DNA of 64,000 bases from positions 7,832,264 to 7,896,263 of the forward strand of contig NC_135169.1 in the NCBI RefSeq assembly GCF_041146795.1. The letters run 5' to 3'. This DNA is from Maylandia zebra (lineage: Eukaryota > Chordata > Actinopteri > Cichliformes > Cichlidae). Both the position numbers and the translations under genes were made by a program. Shown here piece by piece: positions 26,504-39,845 of the stretch (the stretch's first letter is position 1; every line of letters begins with the position of its first letter). The notes under the pieces are model-generated. The model searched no databases. It saw only the letters and a list, made by a program, of their open reading frames with translations, and had not been told where the DNA came from.

Positions 26504-26551
26504 CACTTCCTCAGACCTGGTCTCAACCATCGGACTCCAGCAGGCTCCACC
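26504..26551 (-). pseudogene. LRR-to-B30.2 linker exon, with a probable 1-nt insertion
   Basis: Between CTTTCAG and GTAAGTG on the minus strand lies a 48-nt exon starting GTGGAGCCTGCTGGAGTCCG. It encodes VEPAGVRWLR, the hallmark that joins the last leucine-rich repeat to B30.2 in fish NLRs. Family members continue as PGLRK before Y-S-C of the next exon. Here an extra A after TTGAGA shifts the frame to give TRSEE. The exon end (T) and the next exon start (AT TCC TGT) still combine correctly in the expected frame, so the extra base looks like a true disabling change. Confidence 0.65.
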
Positions 26552-26579
26552 CTGAAAGGAAGAGGGGGGTCAAACCAGC

Positions 26580-27670
26580 ACAGTCTCTTTCAGCATGCAC
26601 ACATGGACATTACATGGCTTTCATACACACACTGTTAGACACCGATAAAGGAACAGTCCGAGATTTTCACAAATACACTTCAATCCATATGTGGCTCAAA
26701 CTGCTAATGATCTGCACTCAGTACAACACTGTATTGAATGAAATATAACTGATTCAAACTGTCACCTTCATTATTTTTATATTCCTCTTCTGTTTAGCTG
26801 GAAAGGATACCTCCCTGCCTTTGATTTTATTAATGACCTTTCATAGTTTCCTGTAGCATCCAGCGATCTGAAATGTGTTTCATGCTTTCTAACACTATAA
26901 ACTCAAAACGTAAACTCAAAAGTTTTAGAACACCCTTTTCTACATATTTATTGCAGTTTAAGTCCTGTTAAGCACCCACACCCCAAAAATTAGGGGAAAA
27001 GGGAGGAGATCGCATTTAATCCATCATAACACGGGTTTAGAAGTATAAGTCCAAACATGTGTGGTATCCAAAGAAACAACGAAAACAAGTGAAGATTTAA
27101 AGAGCAGTTATGTAAAAGTCCACTAAACAAACAACTGAACCAGAAATTCTCATGTAACCAGCTAAAGAAAGGCTAGCTAGCCTTCAGAGCTATCACAGAT
27201 TCCAAATACCAATGTTCATCATGCTCAGACCATAATTCACTGAAAGAGCTGCAAAGGAAGACCACAAAATCACATAGGGATTCAAATGCACTAAGACAGA
27301 AGTTGGCTTACCATCCTGAGTTTTTTTTTCCATTATTTCTGCGGTAGCCAGTAGCCCTGTGATATCAGCAGCTACCATGGCTAACTGGGCACATCAGAGC
27401 CACCTCTGTCCAAAACCATCATTTTAGACCCTGCTACAGACACGTCACTGGACAGACGGCGCATGCTGTAAATCTGGGCCCATGTGGGGTTTGGCTGCAA
27501 CTTCTGATTGGTTGGAGCTAAGTGAACATGGCATTGTTACTGTGATTCTATTTGCTCAAACAATTAAAAACAGGTGTTTACAATGCCAAAAAGTTTCAGC
27601 CTCTCAAAGTTTAAAAGGCCAGACGCCATTTAAACTACATGTGTGTGGCAGAAAGGGCCAGTAGCCTGTG
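26580..27670. other. Intronic or intergenic stretch, no gene recognised
   Basis: Possible start of Tc1-related sequence near 26918 (AAAAGTTTTAGAACACCC). The NACHT and LRR exons expected between the PYD and B30.2 exons are not present here. Confidence 0.4.
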
Positions 27671-27679
27671 AATATGTGG

Positions 27680-29570
<1,891 letters not shown>

Positions 29571-29579
29571 TCTTTATCT

Positions 29580-30300
29580 GAAAGGTTTATTGAGTGACAG
29601 ACAAAATGGATTTTTGAACTTTACTTACAGTTTCTGGGTTACTTCACTGCCCTGAGCGAGACCACTATTCGGCACTCTTCCTTAATTTTTCAATTTATAG
29701 AGAGGAAAACATTGAGTCAGTGGGCAACAACTCCAAAATGTACTTCAATTGAATTGCTATCTATGTACAGCACAGAGACCTGCAGTAGTAACTACCTGTT
29801 TTATAACTTTATTTAAGCTCAATAATAAAAGTAGACAAAGTAAAAACATAACATTGGGTGTAGCGTGTTTTCCACGAAAGTCAGTTCATGAAAATGAAAT
29901 GAAAAGATGAAAGCAAGATGAATTGCTTAAATATCAATAAATCAAAGGTGTTAATTTCTTCATGCAATTTTTGGAGAGGTAAAGGTAAAACAGGCATAAC
30001 AGGATAATCTTTTTAGAAATGTTATTATTTAATGTATTAATAGTTTGGCTGGACAATTAACAAATTAATGGCATGCTATTTATTAAGGGAGTAACTGGGA
30101 AGAAAAATAAATAAATAAAAATATTAACTAACCTGAATTGCTAAAACAAAAAACTAACAAAAAAAAACATCTTTAGGATATTTCCTCTAAGTAATTTGAG
30201 GAGAAACGTGAGAAATTTAAAAACATAAAGTGACACAACCTGACTCTCAACATGCTTAATAAAATAAACCTTTGTATTTATTTTGTTGTTTTCATGTCTT
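29580..30300. other. AT-rich gene-free stretch
   Basis: No exon, RNA gene or transposon end recognised. Confidence 0.45.
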
Positions 30301-30313
30301 TTTTTTCACTTAC

Positions 30314-30548
30314 TATTATTCATCATCATAATAATCAACGTTGCCACCTCCACTGCATGGTCTGAATAGCTCTGTATCATCACATCTACCGTTTTCAGCC
30401 TGTCTGCATTCTCCAGACGACTCTTTTTGATAGTCTGGAAATCACCTACAGGTTCATTCTGCAGGTAAAAGTGGAAACGTTTCAGCTGTTCCTCTCCCAG
30501 ATCATCCAGCATTTCCAGGAGTTGCAATGGAACAGACTTCGCCATCAT
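30314..30548 (-). pseudogene. Pyrin (PYD) domain exon
   Basis: On the minus strand an ATG at 30548 opens a death-fold pyrin domain: LLEMLDDLGEEQLKRFHFYL, then IKKSRLENADRLKTVDVMI and HAVEVATLII. These residues match the N-terminal PYD of fish NLRPs, ASC and caspase-like proteins, which recruit inflammasome partners. The exon runs to a strong GTAAGTGA donor at 30313, giving about 78 residues. It is in the same orientation as the linker and B30.2 exons 4 kb downstream. A PYD-NACHT-LRR-B30.2 gene that lost its middle is the simplest reading; a compact PYD-B30.2 product is the alternative. Confidence 0.75.
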
Positions 30549-30723
30549 TGATCTGTAAAATACGAGAGGGCATTTTCATCTGAAAGAACAAGAGATTATC
30601 CATTAACTGTGGATACAGGAGGAAAGACTGAGTTTTTGTCCCAGTCACTGGACCAGCTCTTTATTCTCTCAAGGATAATTGGGTGCATGTGAGTTTCACC
30701 AACCATGAGGTCATGTGTTTTGT

Positions 30724-30755
30724 GGACTTTTTGCCGCATTGCTGGCAAAAAGTCC
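30724..30755. repeat. Perfect inverted repeat, 12-bp arms
   Basis: GGACTTTTTGCC (30724-30735) and its exact reverse complement (30744-30755) with an 8-nt loop, followed by GACTAG. A second perfect hairpin begins 10 bp later. Confidence 0.85.
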
Positions 30756-30765
30756 GACTAGTTCC

Positions 30766-30804
30766 CAGTGGGTGATGGACTCCATCAGTGTCCATCACCC
30801 ACTG
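30766..30804. repeat. Perfect inverted repeat, 15-bp arms
   Basis: CAGTGGGTGATGGAC (30766-30780) pairs exactly with 30790-30804 around a 9-nt loop. The loop itself is complementary to flanking sequence, so alternative folds exist. Confidence 0.85.
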
Positions 30805-30814
30805 ATGGACACTG

Positions 30815-31270
30815 TGGGTCACTGATTCTCTTCTTAATAGACAGAATTTCTAGGTGTAGCCAAGTGGCAGAAGGTTTCCACTTGGGTGGTCTTAGAATCT
30901 CATCTGTGCTTTTCACAGTTAGTGTGGTTCTGTTGGATTCTTCAGGTGGTGGCCTTCACCTCTCATTTGCAATGGAAATGAGATTCAGCACCCGAAATGG
31001 TGAAATACCCACTCTGGGGTGAGTTACTACCCCAAGTGGAGGAATTTAAGTGTCTCAAGTCTTGTTTACGAGTGAGGGGAGGACACGGGAGATCGGCAGA
31101 TGGATTGGTGCTGAGTATCTGAGTGACCCAGCCATCTGGGAGAAGAGGGAGTGAGAGGATTTTTCCGCACCGTGTTGGTATTCTCAAAAAGCCTGAGAAT
31201 CCTCTCAGAGAGCTCTGAGCTTAGCCTCCAAATATCAGAAAGGAGTCCAGCTTAGAAGGTTCAGGAACAT
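30815..31270 (+). pseudogene. Degenerate LINE RT remnant (RTE/L1-like)
   Basis: Broken frames give GFHLGGLRISSVLF (where FADD would follow) and VEEFKCLKSCL, corresponding to the 'EEFKYLGVLFTS' block, then a degraded 'IDRRIGA' block near 31100. It is a decayed RT C-terminal half with several stops. Confidence 0.5.
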
Positions 31271-31279
31271 GATAAGAGC

Positions 31280-34200
31280 TGACACCTTCATGTGCTGATT
31301 TACAAATATGTTGTCTGACTGCTCAGACTGGCTCAGAGTGAACAAACTCATCACAGCTCGTCTCTGACACTTTAAACTATAAAAGTATGGAGGACCACAA
31401 GAGCCACGCTAAAAAAACCACATGTATACGGCTTGTGTCACTAAAGAATGCAAGCTTGATCGATGACCTTTTGACCTGGGTGGGCCATTTATATGGATAC
31501 ACTGTAATAACATGGGATTGGTTGGTGATATTAAAGTCCTGTTTGTGGCACATTAGTATATGTGAGGGGCAAACTCCTCCAGCTGGGTGGTGACCATGGT
31601 AGCCATTTAGAAGTCGGCCATCTTGGATACAACTTTTGTTTTTTCAATAGGAAGAGGGCCATGTGACACATCAAACTTATTGGTATTGTCACAAGAACAA
31701 CAATGGTGTGCTTGGTTTCAATGACCCAACTGTGGCCTGTCATTAAAACGTAAAAACTGGTGTATACTCTCATTGAAATATGTCAGTAAAAGCTCATCTC
31801 TGCTCTCAGGGAGAAAATATAACAGCAAGAGGTTTCAGCTCTGACTCGGTGTGGGCTCTACTTTCTTCTACTTTTAAAAGAAAATGTCAACTACTGTATT
31901 AAGTGACGTCATCCTCATTATAACCTGTTACTCACACACTGCACCACCGTAAGGAAAATATTTCTATTGTAAAAATCAAAACTCAAAAACATGCCATTAA
32001 TTAATTCAAGGTGATCTCTTTCTTTTTTATTCCCACTGAAGCTTCTGTTGTGAATATCTGATAAACAACAGGAGTCCTGCAGGTTCACTGTGACCCAAAC
32101 TCTAGACTCAGTGAACATCACCTCACTGTTACAGGATACAACATCCACAGCAGCAGGAAGTTTCTCCAGGGTTCAGAGGTCACTCATCAGAGGAAGGTTC
32201 ACAGGTGTGTGTGAAATGGACTATTGCGATTGGTCTAACCTGTGAAAATGTGATAAATGTTCACTTCTTATAGTGAAGGAAATCACATTTTTCAACCTTT
32301 TCATTTAAAAATATATTTTGAGTTAGTTAAAACCTTCTAGCTTTGCTGAACACTGTGTGGAACAAACCTGATGACAGGAAGTCAAAGACAACTTAAACAT
32401 CAACCAAACTAAGCTGACTGAGTCCATGGAAAACTGTAACCCTGTGTGCTTATTACAGTAAACGCAGCAGTTTTTCCTCTCTGTGTTTGACTTATAAACT
32501 GATTTATTGTGATCAACACAAATGTTAACAGAGGAATGATTTTACTGACTGATCATTACAGTCGCAGCTTTCTGTGTGTGTGAGGATTTCTTCAGAGCAC
32601 GTGATGATCACAGTTATTAACAGTCTGGTTTAACTAGTCTGTCCCCTCACTATTTCACAGAACAGCATCATCAAATGCTTCAGATGTTTCACAGTTTCAC
32701 GAAGCTTCGCTCTAGGATTGAGCTAGTGTGTGTCTCGTGGTGGAACAATTCAAAAGCCTAACTGACCACAAAGCACGTTTCCACGTAACCTATGACAACA
32801 GACTGTATGTATATTGTCTGCTTTAGAAAAGTGACAGAAAATAGATGGATGGGCTATGACGTAGTCACACAAAGAACAAAGGATGTGTAAGCAAACCCAA
32901 CAGAATAAAAGTCATACTTTGCTGGTTTTGCTGTAGAGCAGGACCGACCACGGTCACCTCGTTCAGTTTGCTGAGCATGTGTGGAAAACCTCGACTAATG
33001 GAAGGACACAGAGTTTGTGTTCTGGTATTCTGAGCCACAGAATCGCTGGACTCCAAAACTAAATCATCATCAGTTACTCTGACCTGCCGTCAGCAATGAG
33101 ACAACACATTCAGGTGAAACACCAGCTCCTGCTTTTACTGGCTGAGCTGATGATGTTTTCTTCTCATACTGTGGTGATGAAGACTTTGAAGAGATCATTG
33201 CTCCCTCGGTCAGAGTTACATGTCTGAGGTCTGGATCTGTCAGAGGAAGCAGGTGAGTGTCTGAGCTCTAAGAGAAAAAACTCGTGAAGCAGATTTTCTG
33301 TTTATGAGCATCATGAGGAGGACATTGTTCCATCCTTTAACATGGATGATGACACTTTCTGTTGGACGTCTTTTGGTTGCAGTGAGTATTGAGTGCAGGC
33401 TTAACACTGACAGCTCAAAAGGCTCAAATGTTTCCTACTTCAATGATCCATGTGTGGAAAAAAATCATCTGCATTTTGTGAAAATATTGTTTGTGACTGA
33501 ATATTTTTATTGGTAATTTGGGTTTAAATGAATTCGGTTCCTCTGCAGAGAAGCAGAAGTGTCATGTATGGATTCAGGTGGTGATACTGAGGAGCAGAGG
33601 TAATCATGAGCTTATAAGAAACACAATATGCAGTGTTCTTAGCAGGTATCTGCCACTACCTCGTCAAAGATAACCTGAGTAATAAAACTGTTGTTTTTAA
33701 AAGATGATAATTTTATTTAGGGAAAATGTTATCCAAACCTACCTGTGTGCAAAAGTCTGTACCTTGTGTCAACCTTGGCATCGAGAACTGCAAATCAAAG
33801 ATGTGTGGATTTTCGTCTTATCTTCTTTGAAGGATGGTTTGAATTCAGACACATTGGAGTTTTTTTTAGCACGAATGGCGGTTTAAGGTGAGGATGAAGC
33901 ATCTCAGGCTTAAAGTCTACACTCAGCCACTGGTTTTTCTGAGCCATTCAGAGGTGGACTTGGTGCTGTGTTTCAGATCATTGTCCTGCTATCTGAGTGC
34001 TTTGACCTTCTCACCATGACCTGATGGTCAGACATCATCCTTGTGGATTTTCTGGTGCAGAGCAGAATTCACAGCTCCATCAGTTACAGCGAGTTGCCCT
34101 CGTCCAACCGGAGAGCGCAAAGTTGAAGTCTGAGTCACCCACGAGGAACACAGACATGTTTAAACAGTCAGTCTGGTGGACTTAAAGGTGTGGTTTGTAG

Positions 34201-34840
34201 TTATGGGAGTTGTGGAGCTACCCTGCTGACAGATGAACAAAGATTGTCTCCACACAGTGGACATAAAGGAGCTGTTATCATTATTCATGATGGACTCATG
34301 CCTTCACAGGTTTCTGTCAAAAGTCTGTTTGGGTTGAGTGCTCCGTTTATTTTTCTGCAACAAGGTCAAACACAGAAGAGGGCACACTCTGAAACTGTGT
34401 CAGAGCAGCAGAGAGTGGGTGGGTGGGAGTGGGCAGATTGTAGTGACTAAACTCTTTTAGGTACTGCAGCTGATTATCTGACAGGAAGAAGGAGACGAGG
34501 CCTGAGCTCTGCAACCCCAATAATAGATGACAACCTGGTGATGAGTGATGATGGAGGGCGGGCTTGCTGCTGCATCACTACACAGAAAAACTCTTTGACA
34601 TGTTTATTAAGATTACCTTTTTAAAATTATGTTTTTATAATTGGGCATAATATCATAGCCATTTCTTATGGGAGTGGCTACATGCTCATCTAAACTCTCA
34701 TTCCCACCTTGACTCTTGGTCTTCTTCACCTTCTTCTCTTTGAAGCTTAGATGTCTGTGACAAAAAAAAATTACAAACAGAGATTACGAATAACCCAATT
34801 ATTTATATTACAATAAGGGTTTGGAGGGAAATGTGTAAAC
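31280..34840. other. Gene-free stretch upstream of the second lectin
   Basis: No supported exon was found. Near 34530-34620 the sequence (GATGACAACCTGGTGATG...) resembles 11180-11290 at lower identity. This suggests that the 5' flanks of the two lectin genes are older paralogs outside the recent duplication. Confidence 0.4.
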
Positions 34841-34849
34841 GTTGGGTAG

Positions 34850-35328
34850 AAAAGACTGGACTTCATTCTTGACTCCTTTATTGAGAAACAAAGACTTTGT
34901 TCCAGAAACGTCTCGCGGTATGTTCGATAAGTGGCATAAAAATAGATTAAGGGTAATTGGCGACTTGTTTCAAAACAACAAATTGATGAACTTTGAGCAA
35001 CTGTAGTCAGATTTTAATATTCCGAGAAACCATTTTTTTTTTGTCTTTCTCCAGGTTCGTAATTTTGTTCATTCCAAAACTCCACAGTGTTTAGAAATCA
35101 TTTTATATGATGAAATGGAGACATTTCTTATTAAGTGAAAAGCCAGAACTCGTTGTATTTCTGTGTTTTATACTCTTCTGTAGACTCTCAGTAGCAGCAC
35201 ACTGAGCGCTATTCATAAATGGGAGAGAGATCTTAATATTCAATATAGTGAAGAGGCATGGAAAGGAGTCATTAACATAGCTAGATCCATTTTTACTTGC
35301 AACCGCTTGCAAGAGACTTTCAGTGTTT
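34850..35328 (+). pseudogene. L1/Tx1 ORF2 C-terminal fragment
   Basis: In broken frames there are FEQLQSDFNIPRNHFF-like residues near 34998, then VRNFVHSKTPQCLEIILYDE. Near 35210 comes KWERDLNIQYSEEAWKG followed by NIARSIFTCNRLQET. These align with the region around the internal stop of the complete L1/Tx1 at 18500-18760. It is a different, older family member, cut off by an LTR-like fragment. Confidence 0.65.
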
Positions 35329-36118
35329 GAAACGGACTCAGGCGCAGACCAGAAATCTTTGGCAAAAGAGTGTGCGTTTAATTACAGTTAAACACAAGGT
35401 AGAAATATATACAGTGTGGCAGGGAGAGGGATCCGGTGCTCCAGGGGAAACAGGGATTAATGTTATACAAGCTCCTCTCCTCGACAGATTCCAAAAACAC
35501 ACAGGCTCGCTCGGGTCCAGGGCAGATCTATACACACACACAGAAAGTTGTCCAGGTTAGAAACGATCTCTAACTCACAGATTCAGATTTACCAGATTCA
35601 GAGACTGACACTGATGGCTCAATGATCCAGTGCAGACTGCCACTCCACCACTTGGATCTTAGTTCGTATCCTCTCACTGGAAAATATCTCCAAACCTCAC
35701 CTGCCTGCTCGCTCACCACTTTGGATCCAACCAGGTCAGCCGTTTCACCTTTTTCAAACACTAAGGAATTACATCACCTCCCCCTCAATACTGCACTTCC
35801 ACCTCCTGCAAGCAAGCTGGAAAGACTGTTATACTCACCCTCTCTGGCAATCCGCTTGAACACAGCTATAACTCTGCTCTCCTCTCTCCCCAGTGTGACC
35901 ATTACTTACCTGCCCAAGATCCAGTTGGGTTACGTTTTTGCCACTCTGATAGTTTTACGGCCACGTTTCCACACCACAGTTTGTCACATCACAGTGTATT
36001 CACCTTTGTCACATGTATTGTTCATTCAGCAATAAATTATGTTAAAACACTCCCTTGCATCTGCTCTGGTTGTCTGCGCTTGGTACTGTTAAAGTTGCAG
36101 GCCTCGCTGGCAGTGTGG
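35329..36118. mobile_element. LTR-like element fragment and unidentified flank
   Basis: The segment begins CGGACTCAGGCGCAGACC, which matches the inner end motif of the TGTCACGG elements at 15383 and 43731, followed by a TTTAATTACAG block. The remaining sequence to the duplication border has no recognised end, so the extent is uncertain. Confidence 0.4.
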
Positions 36119-36200
36119 TGTCCATCAAACACTGAAGAGCTGCTGGATTCATTGTTTCCTCCAAATGAAAGAAAAGTCATTTTCATGTGACAGAGCGACG

Positions 36201-38031
36201 ATGCAGTGGAATCTGTTTCTGCTTCTTCTGATGGGCAGTGTTGGGAAGGTTACTTTTAAAATGTATTCCATTACAGATTACATGCCCCAAAATGTATTCT
36301 GTAACATATTCCGTTACATTACTCAATGACAGTAACGTATTCTGAATACTTTGGATTACTTGATATATTATCATGCTTTTTACAACTACGTGAATGTACT
36401 ATTGCTGTGTGATTTATTACTATTACTGAAGGTCCCTCCTCGCTCACAGACACATAACGTGTATGGCAGTCCATTCTCCCTGCAACACGGACTACACTGC
36501 CCATGATGCTACATTCTTTAGAGCTATGCCTGTAGCATTCTGCCTGTTAGCTTAGCACAACAACAAAAAGGCCTCTCTCACCCAGGAAACAGAGAGAGAG
36601 AGAGCGTCGCCCTGTAACCATGGCAACCGTAACGCTGCCGCCTGGAACAACAGAACGTAGCTGTCAAACAAAACCCAAACAGTCCTGACCCGCGACAAAA
36701 TGAAACAGGAAAGTACCGCAGTGTAATCCATTTATTTCAACAAAGTAACTGTATTCTGAATACCACCTTTTTAAACGGTAACTGTAACGGAATACAGTTA
36801 CTCATATTTTGTATTTTAAATACGTAACGGCGGTACATGTATTCCGTTACTCCCCAACACTGCTGATGGGTGAGTGATCATTTTACCAGGGCTCCTGATT
36901 GTTTCCACCTGAAATCCTTTAGTTTGATCAGGACTCATTAAACAAATGAACTCTTACTGAGAAAATCAAGGATTGACCTGTAAACTGGACAGTTTGATGG
37001 GAACATGAGTTTCCTGCTTGTATCAGCAGATATTCAACAGTATTTCTTCTGTTTCAGGTCAGTGTGTCTTCATCACATGTCAGCTGTATGAGTACCACTT
37101 TATTAAAGAAGAGATGAGCTGGGATGAAGCACGGGCATACTGCAGACAGCATCACACCGACCTGGCCAGTGGACTCGATCAGATATACAGTGAAGAGTTT
37201 AAGAAGCTGAAGAACTCTAAAGCCTTGTGGATCAGCCTGTTCAGAGACAGCTGGAGGTGGTCAGATGGGAGTAGCTTCTCTTTCAGATACTGGGACTCAT
37301 TTAATGATGGACTAAACAACAGGAAATGTGCAACGACTCTGTTAGAGAGATCAGGAAGATGGAGCTCTACTGGATGTGACCACAGAAAGCCTTTCTTCTG
37401 CTATGATGGTGAGTTTACACAGATTTATCTCAGCTGTTTGTCCAATAGATGAACTGCTGGAGTCTCTGAGAGGATTTAGGTCAGTGTGTTTCTTCAGCCA
37501 CTTATTTCTGCAGGTGAAGATGTTTAGCTGATGGTTGGAACAGAGATTTCTCTGTAGAGCGACTGATTCATCTGAAGAATCACTGAAATGTTTTCTTTTG
37601 TTCTTCCAGTGAAACTGGACCAAACATCCAGAGACTTGAAGTCCAGATTTTACTGATTTCATGTTTTCTCTGATTTTATGGCAGATAAACTGATTCTGAT
37701 CAGGGAAAACCAAACCTGGGAGGAAGCCTTGAATTACTGCAGACAGACACATCATGACCTGGTTACAATCAGCAACCCTCATCAGCAGCGATGGGTCCAG
37801 GAAAGAGCCAAAAACGCCTCGACTCCTTTCGTGTGGCTGGGACTGCAGTACGGCTGTGCTGCACGTTTGTGGCTTTGGGTCACTGATTATGTAGTGTGCT
37901 ATGAGAGGTGGGCTTCAGGGGGAAGGACTGAAGCCTGTGGCATGTCTGCAGCCATGACCACAGGAGGGCAGCACGAGTGGGTCAGTCAGAGGAAAAATGA
38001 GACATTTAATTTTATTTGTATAAAACACTAA
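36201..38031 (+). pseudogene. Two-domain C-type lectin, leader exon split by a hAT element
   Basis: ATG 36201 starts the same leader as copy A, but a hAT element interrupts the exon at its last bases. CTLD1 exon 37058-37408 encodes WDEARAYCRQHHTDLA, ALWISLFRDSW, a short FRYWDSFNDG and CDHRKPFFCYD. CTLD2 exon 37685-38031 encodes QTWEEALNYCRQTHHDLVTI, FVWLGLQYG and a terminal NETFNFICIKH. Phases agree (G plus AT). Neither domain has EPN or QPD, so calcium-dependent sugar binding as in mannose receptors is doubtful. The layout fits fish secreted two-CTLD lectins. The first target duplication copy is followed by CAGTG, not by a GT donor, and reading through the hAT meets a stop. Secretion is thus probably lost unless another leader is used. 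Confidence 0.8.
36236..36862. mobile_element. Non-autonomous hAT element with 8-bp target duplication
   Basis: CTGATGGG at 36228-36235 and 36863-36870 flanks a 627-bp element that begins CAGTGTTGGGAAGGTTAC and ends GTTACTCCCCAACACTG. Eight-base duplications and CAG-type inverted ends define the hAT superfamily. The empty site is preserved at 11949-11956 in copy A, so insertion followed the duplication. It lacks a transposase. Confidence 0.92.
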
Positions 38032-38039
38032 AGTTTAAA

Positions 38040-39080
38040 CCTAAAGTCACTTCTTAGCTGCACATGTAGGTTTTCTGGGGTGAACTCTGTGTTTCTGCTC
38101 AGTGTTTACAGTCTCTGGGTTTGAAAATGACCAACAGATTTTTACCTGCAGCTTAGACATTTGCAGAGAGCAGTCTGTGTTTCATGTCCTCTCCTTTACC
38201 AGAGTCAGGAGCATCTTGGTTTCTTCCTTCATTGTTGCTGGATTGGTTCATTATTAAACTGTAGCAGGATGTTTGTTGTATTTAGTTCAGATAAGGTGAA
38301 GGTTTTAATGTTTCTGCTTCATGTGCTGTAAATCTTTGCATCGCTCCATTGTATCCTCAGCTTGAATTACAAAGCCTGTCACTAAAAGCAGGTAAAAACA
38401 TGTTTGTGTCATGACTCCAGTTCTACATTCTGATCATGTGTGTTGATGAAGCAAATAAACCACTGTAAGTGCAAGAAGCTACATGACTTATACACTTTCA
38501 TTTAACCAAGTCTGTCACTGTTACAGCTTTCACAAGAACTAATACAAACAGCACCACATAATGGTAAAACCAGCATAGTAAACATGTAGCTCCATAAACA
38601 TAGATGTGCAGAAACTGTCAATGAGTCTTTCACATCACTGTGGAAGAGTTTTTTTTTCTTGTCTATTTTAAAGAATTGTTTGAATTTGGTCACAATGGAA
38701 GTTTTTATCAACCTCATCCTAAAGCAACTTGTTTCAATCTGATTTAGCTGAGCAGTGGTTTTCTCGTTTTCTCCACTCAAATATAAATCCTACTTTTTCA
38801 ACTGTAAATAAATGGCTTGGCAGAAATTCTGTGTCAATTTTAAATCAACCTCATTTCACTAATTTCCCAGTCAACCATAGATCAAAGACTTTTCAATGGT
38901 GGACAGATGGGATATACCACTTTCATAGCAGTGCGATTGAACAGTCCAATTCATAATAGCTGTAATTTTTTGTTCAATTATAAATCCATGACCTCTCAAA
39001 CTCGATGTTCTCTGGTAAACTATAATATCTAACCTTTGTTTCTGGTTGTGGTGGTGTCTCCCACCACAAAATCCAGCACT
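38040..39080 (+). other. Lectin 3' region and possible L1/Tx1 fragment
   Basis: The first part is probably lectin 3' untranslated sequence, with an AATAAA at about 38454. Around 38810-38920 a frame gives ILNQPHFTNFP and FQWWTDGIYHF, which resembles a C-terminal stretch of L1/Tx1 ORF2. Copy A lacks this whole stretch. Confidence 0.4.
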
Positions 39081-39081
39081 T

Positions 39082-39845
39082 CATGAACACCATGATGGAA
39101 ACCTTTACTTTGTGTAATGTAAGAAGTACTCAGATAACCCTCAGAGGCTCTAGACTTTTACATAGAGAGATTATTCCCTCTGCGAATTGCTACCTTATCG
39201 TGCTGGAGGCATTTGTGTGATCCTAGGGGCTTGTCCGGGGCCTTTTGCCCCCTGGTAGTGTCCCCCATGGTAAATTGATCCTGGGTGAGGGACCAGACAA
39301 AGAGCGATTCAGAAGACCCTTGTGGGCATATCACAGAGGGAACAGTCTACCCTGCCCGGGGTAGGGTGCCCCAGGGCGAGCGTCGGGTGGCCGGACCTTA
39401 ATCCATGGGGCCCGGCGGGCACATTCCGAAAAGAGGACATGGGCCCATCCTCCTGCAGGCCCAACACCCACAGGAGGTGTCGTAGGGGTCAGGTGCATTG
39501 TTTCCCTAGTGGCGGCAGCAGCAAAGGCCCTGGAGGACTGAACCCTGGCTACCAAGACTGGTGCTTGGGTTATGGAATGTCAACTCTCTGGTGGGGAAGG
39601 AGCCGAGATGCATGAGGTTGAGAGGTACCAGCTAGATATAGTCGGGCTCACCTCAACGTATGGCTTGGGCTCTGGAACCAGTCTCCTGGAGAGCGGCTGG
39701 ACTCTGTCTCAGTCTGGAGTTGCCCCTGGTGAGAGGCGGTGGGCTGGGTGGGGTTTTCTAATATCCCCTCGGCTTGCTGCCTGTACGTTGGGGTTCTTCC
39801 CGGTAATGAGAGGGTTTGTTCCCTGTGGTAAATACAGTTAGATAG
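39082..39845 (+). mobile_element. 5' region and endonuclease start of a LINE (copy B)
   Basis: The same fragment as 12484-13385 without the 158-bp insertion. RYQLDIVGLTSTYGLGSG, GVAPGERR and FLISPRLAACTLGFFPV read through in one frame (about 39630-39810), confirming an APE-type endonuclease N-terminus. Confidence 0.65.

Noticed and set aside
30724..30804. Transcription terminator or microRNA precursor
   Set aside because: Bacterial-type terminators do not apply, and the arms are shorter than usual microRNA hairpins; kept only as inverted repeats.
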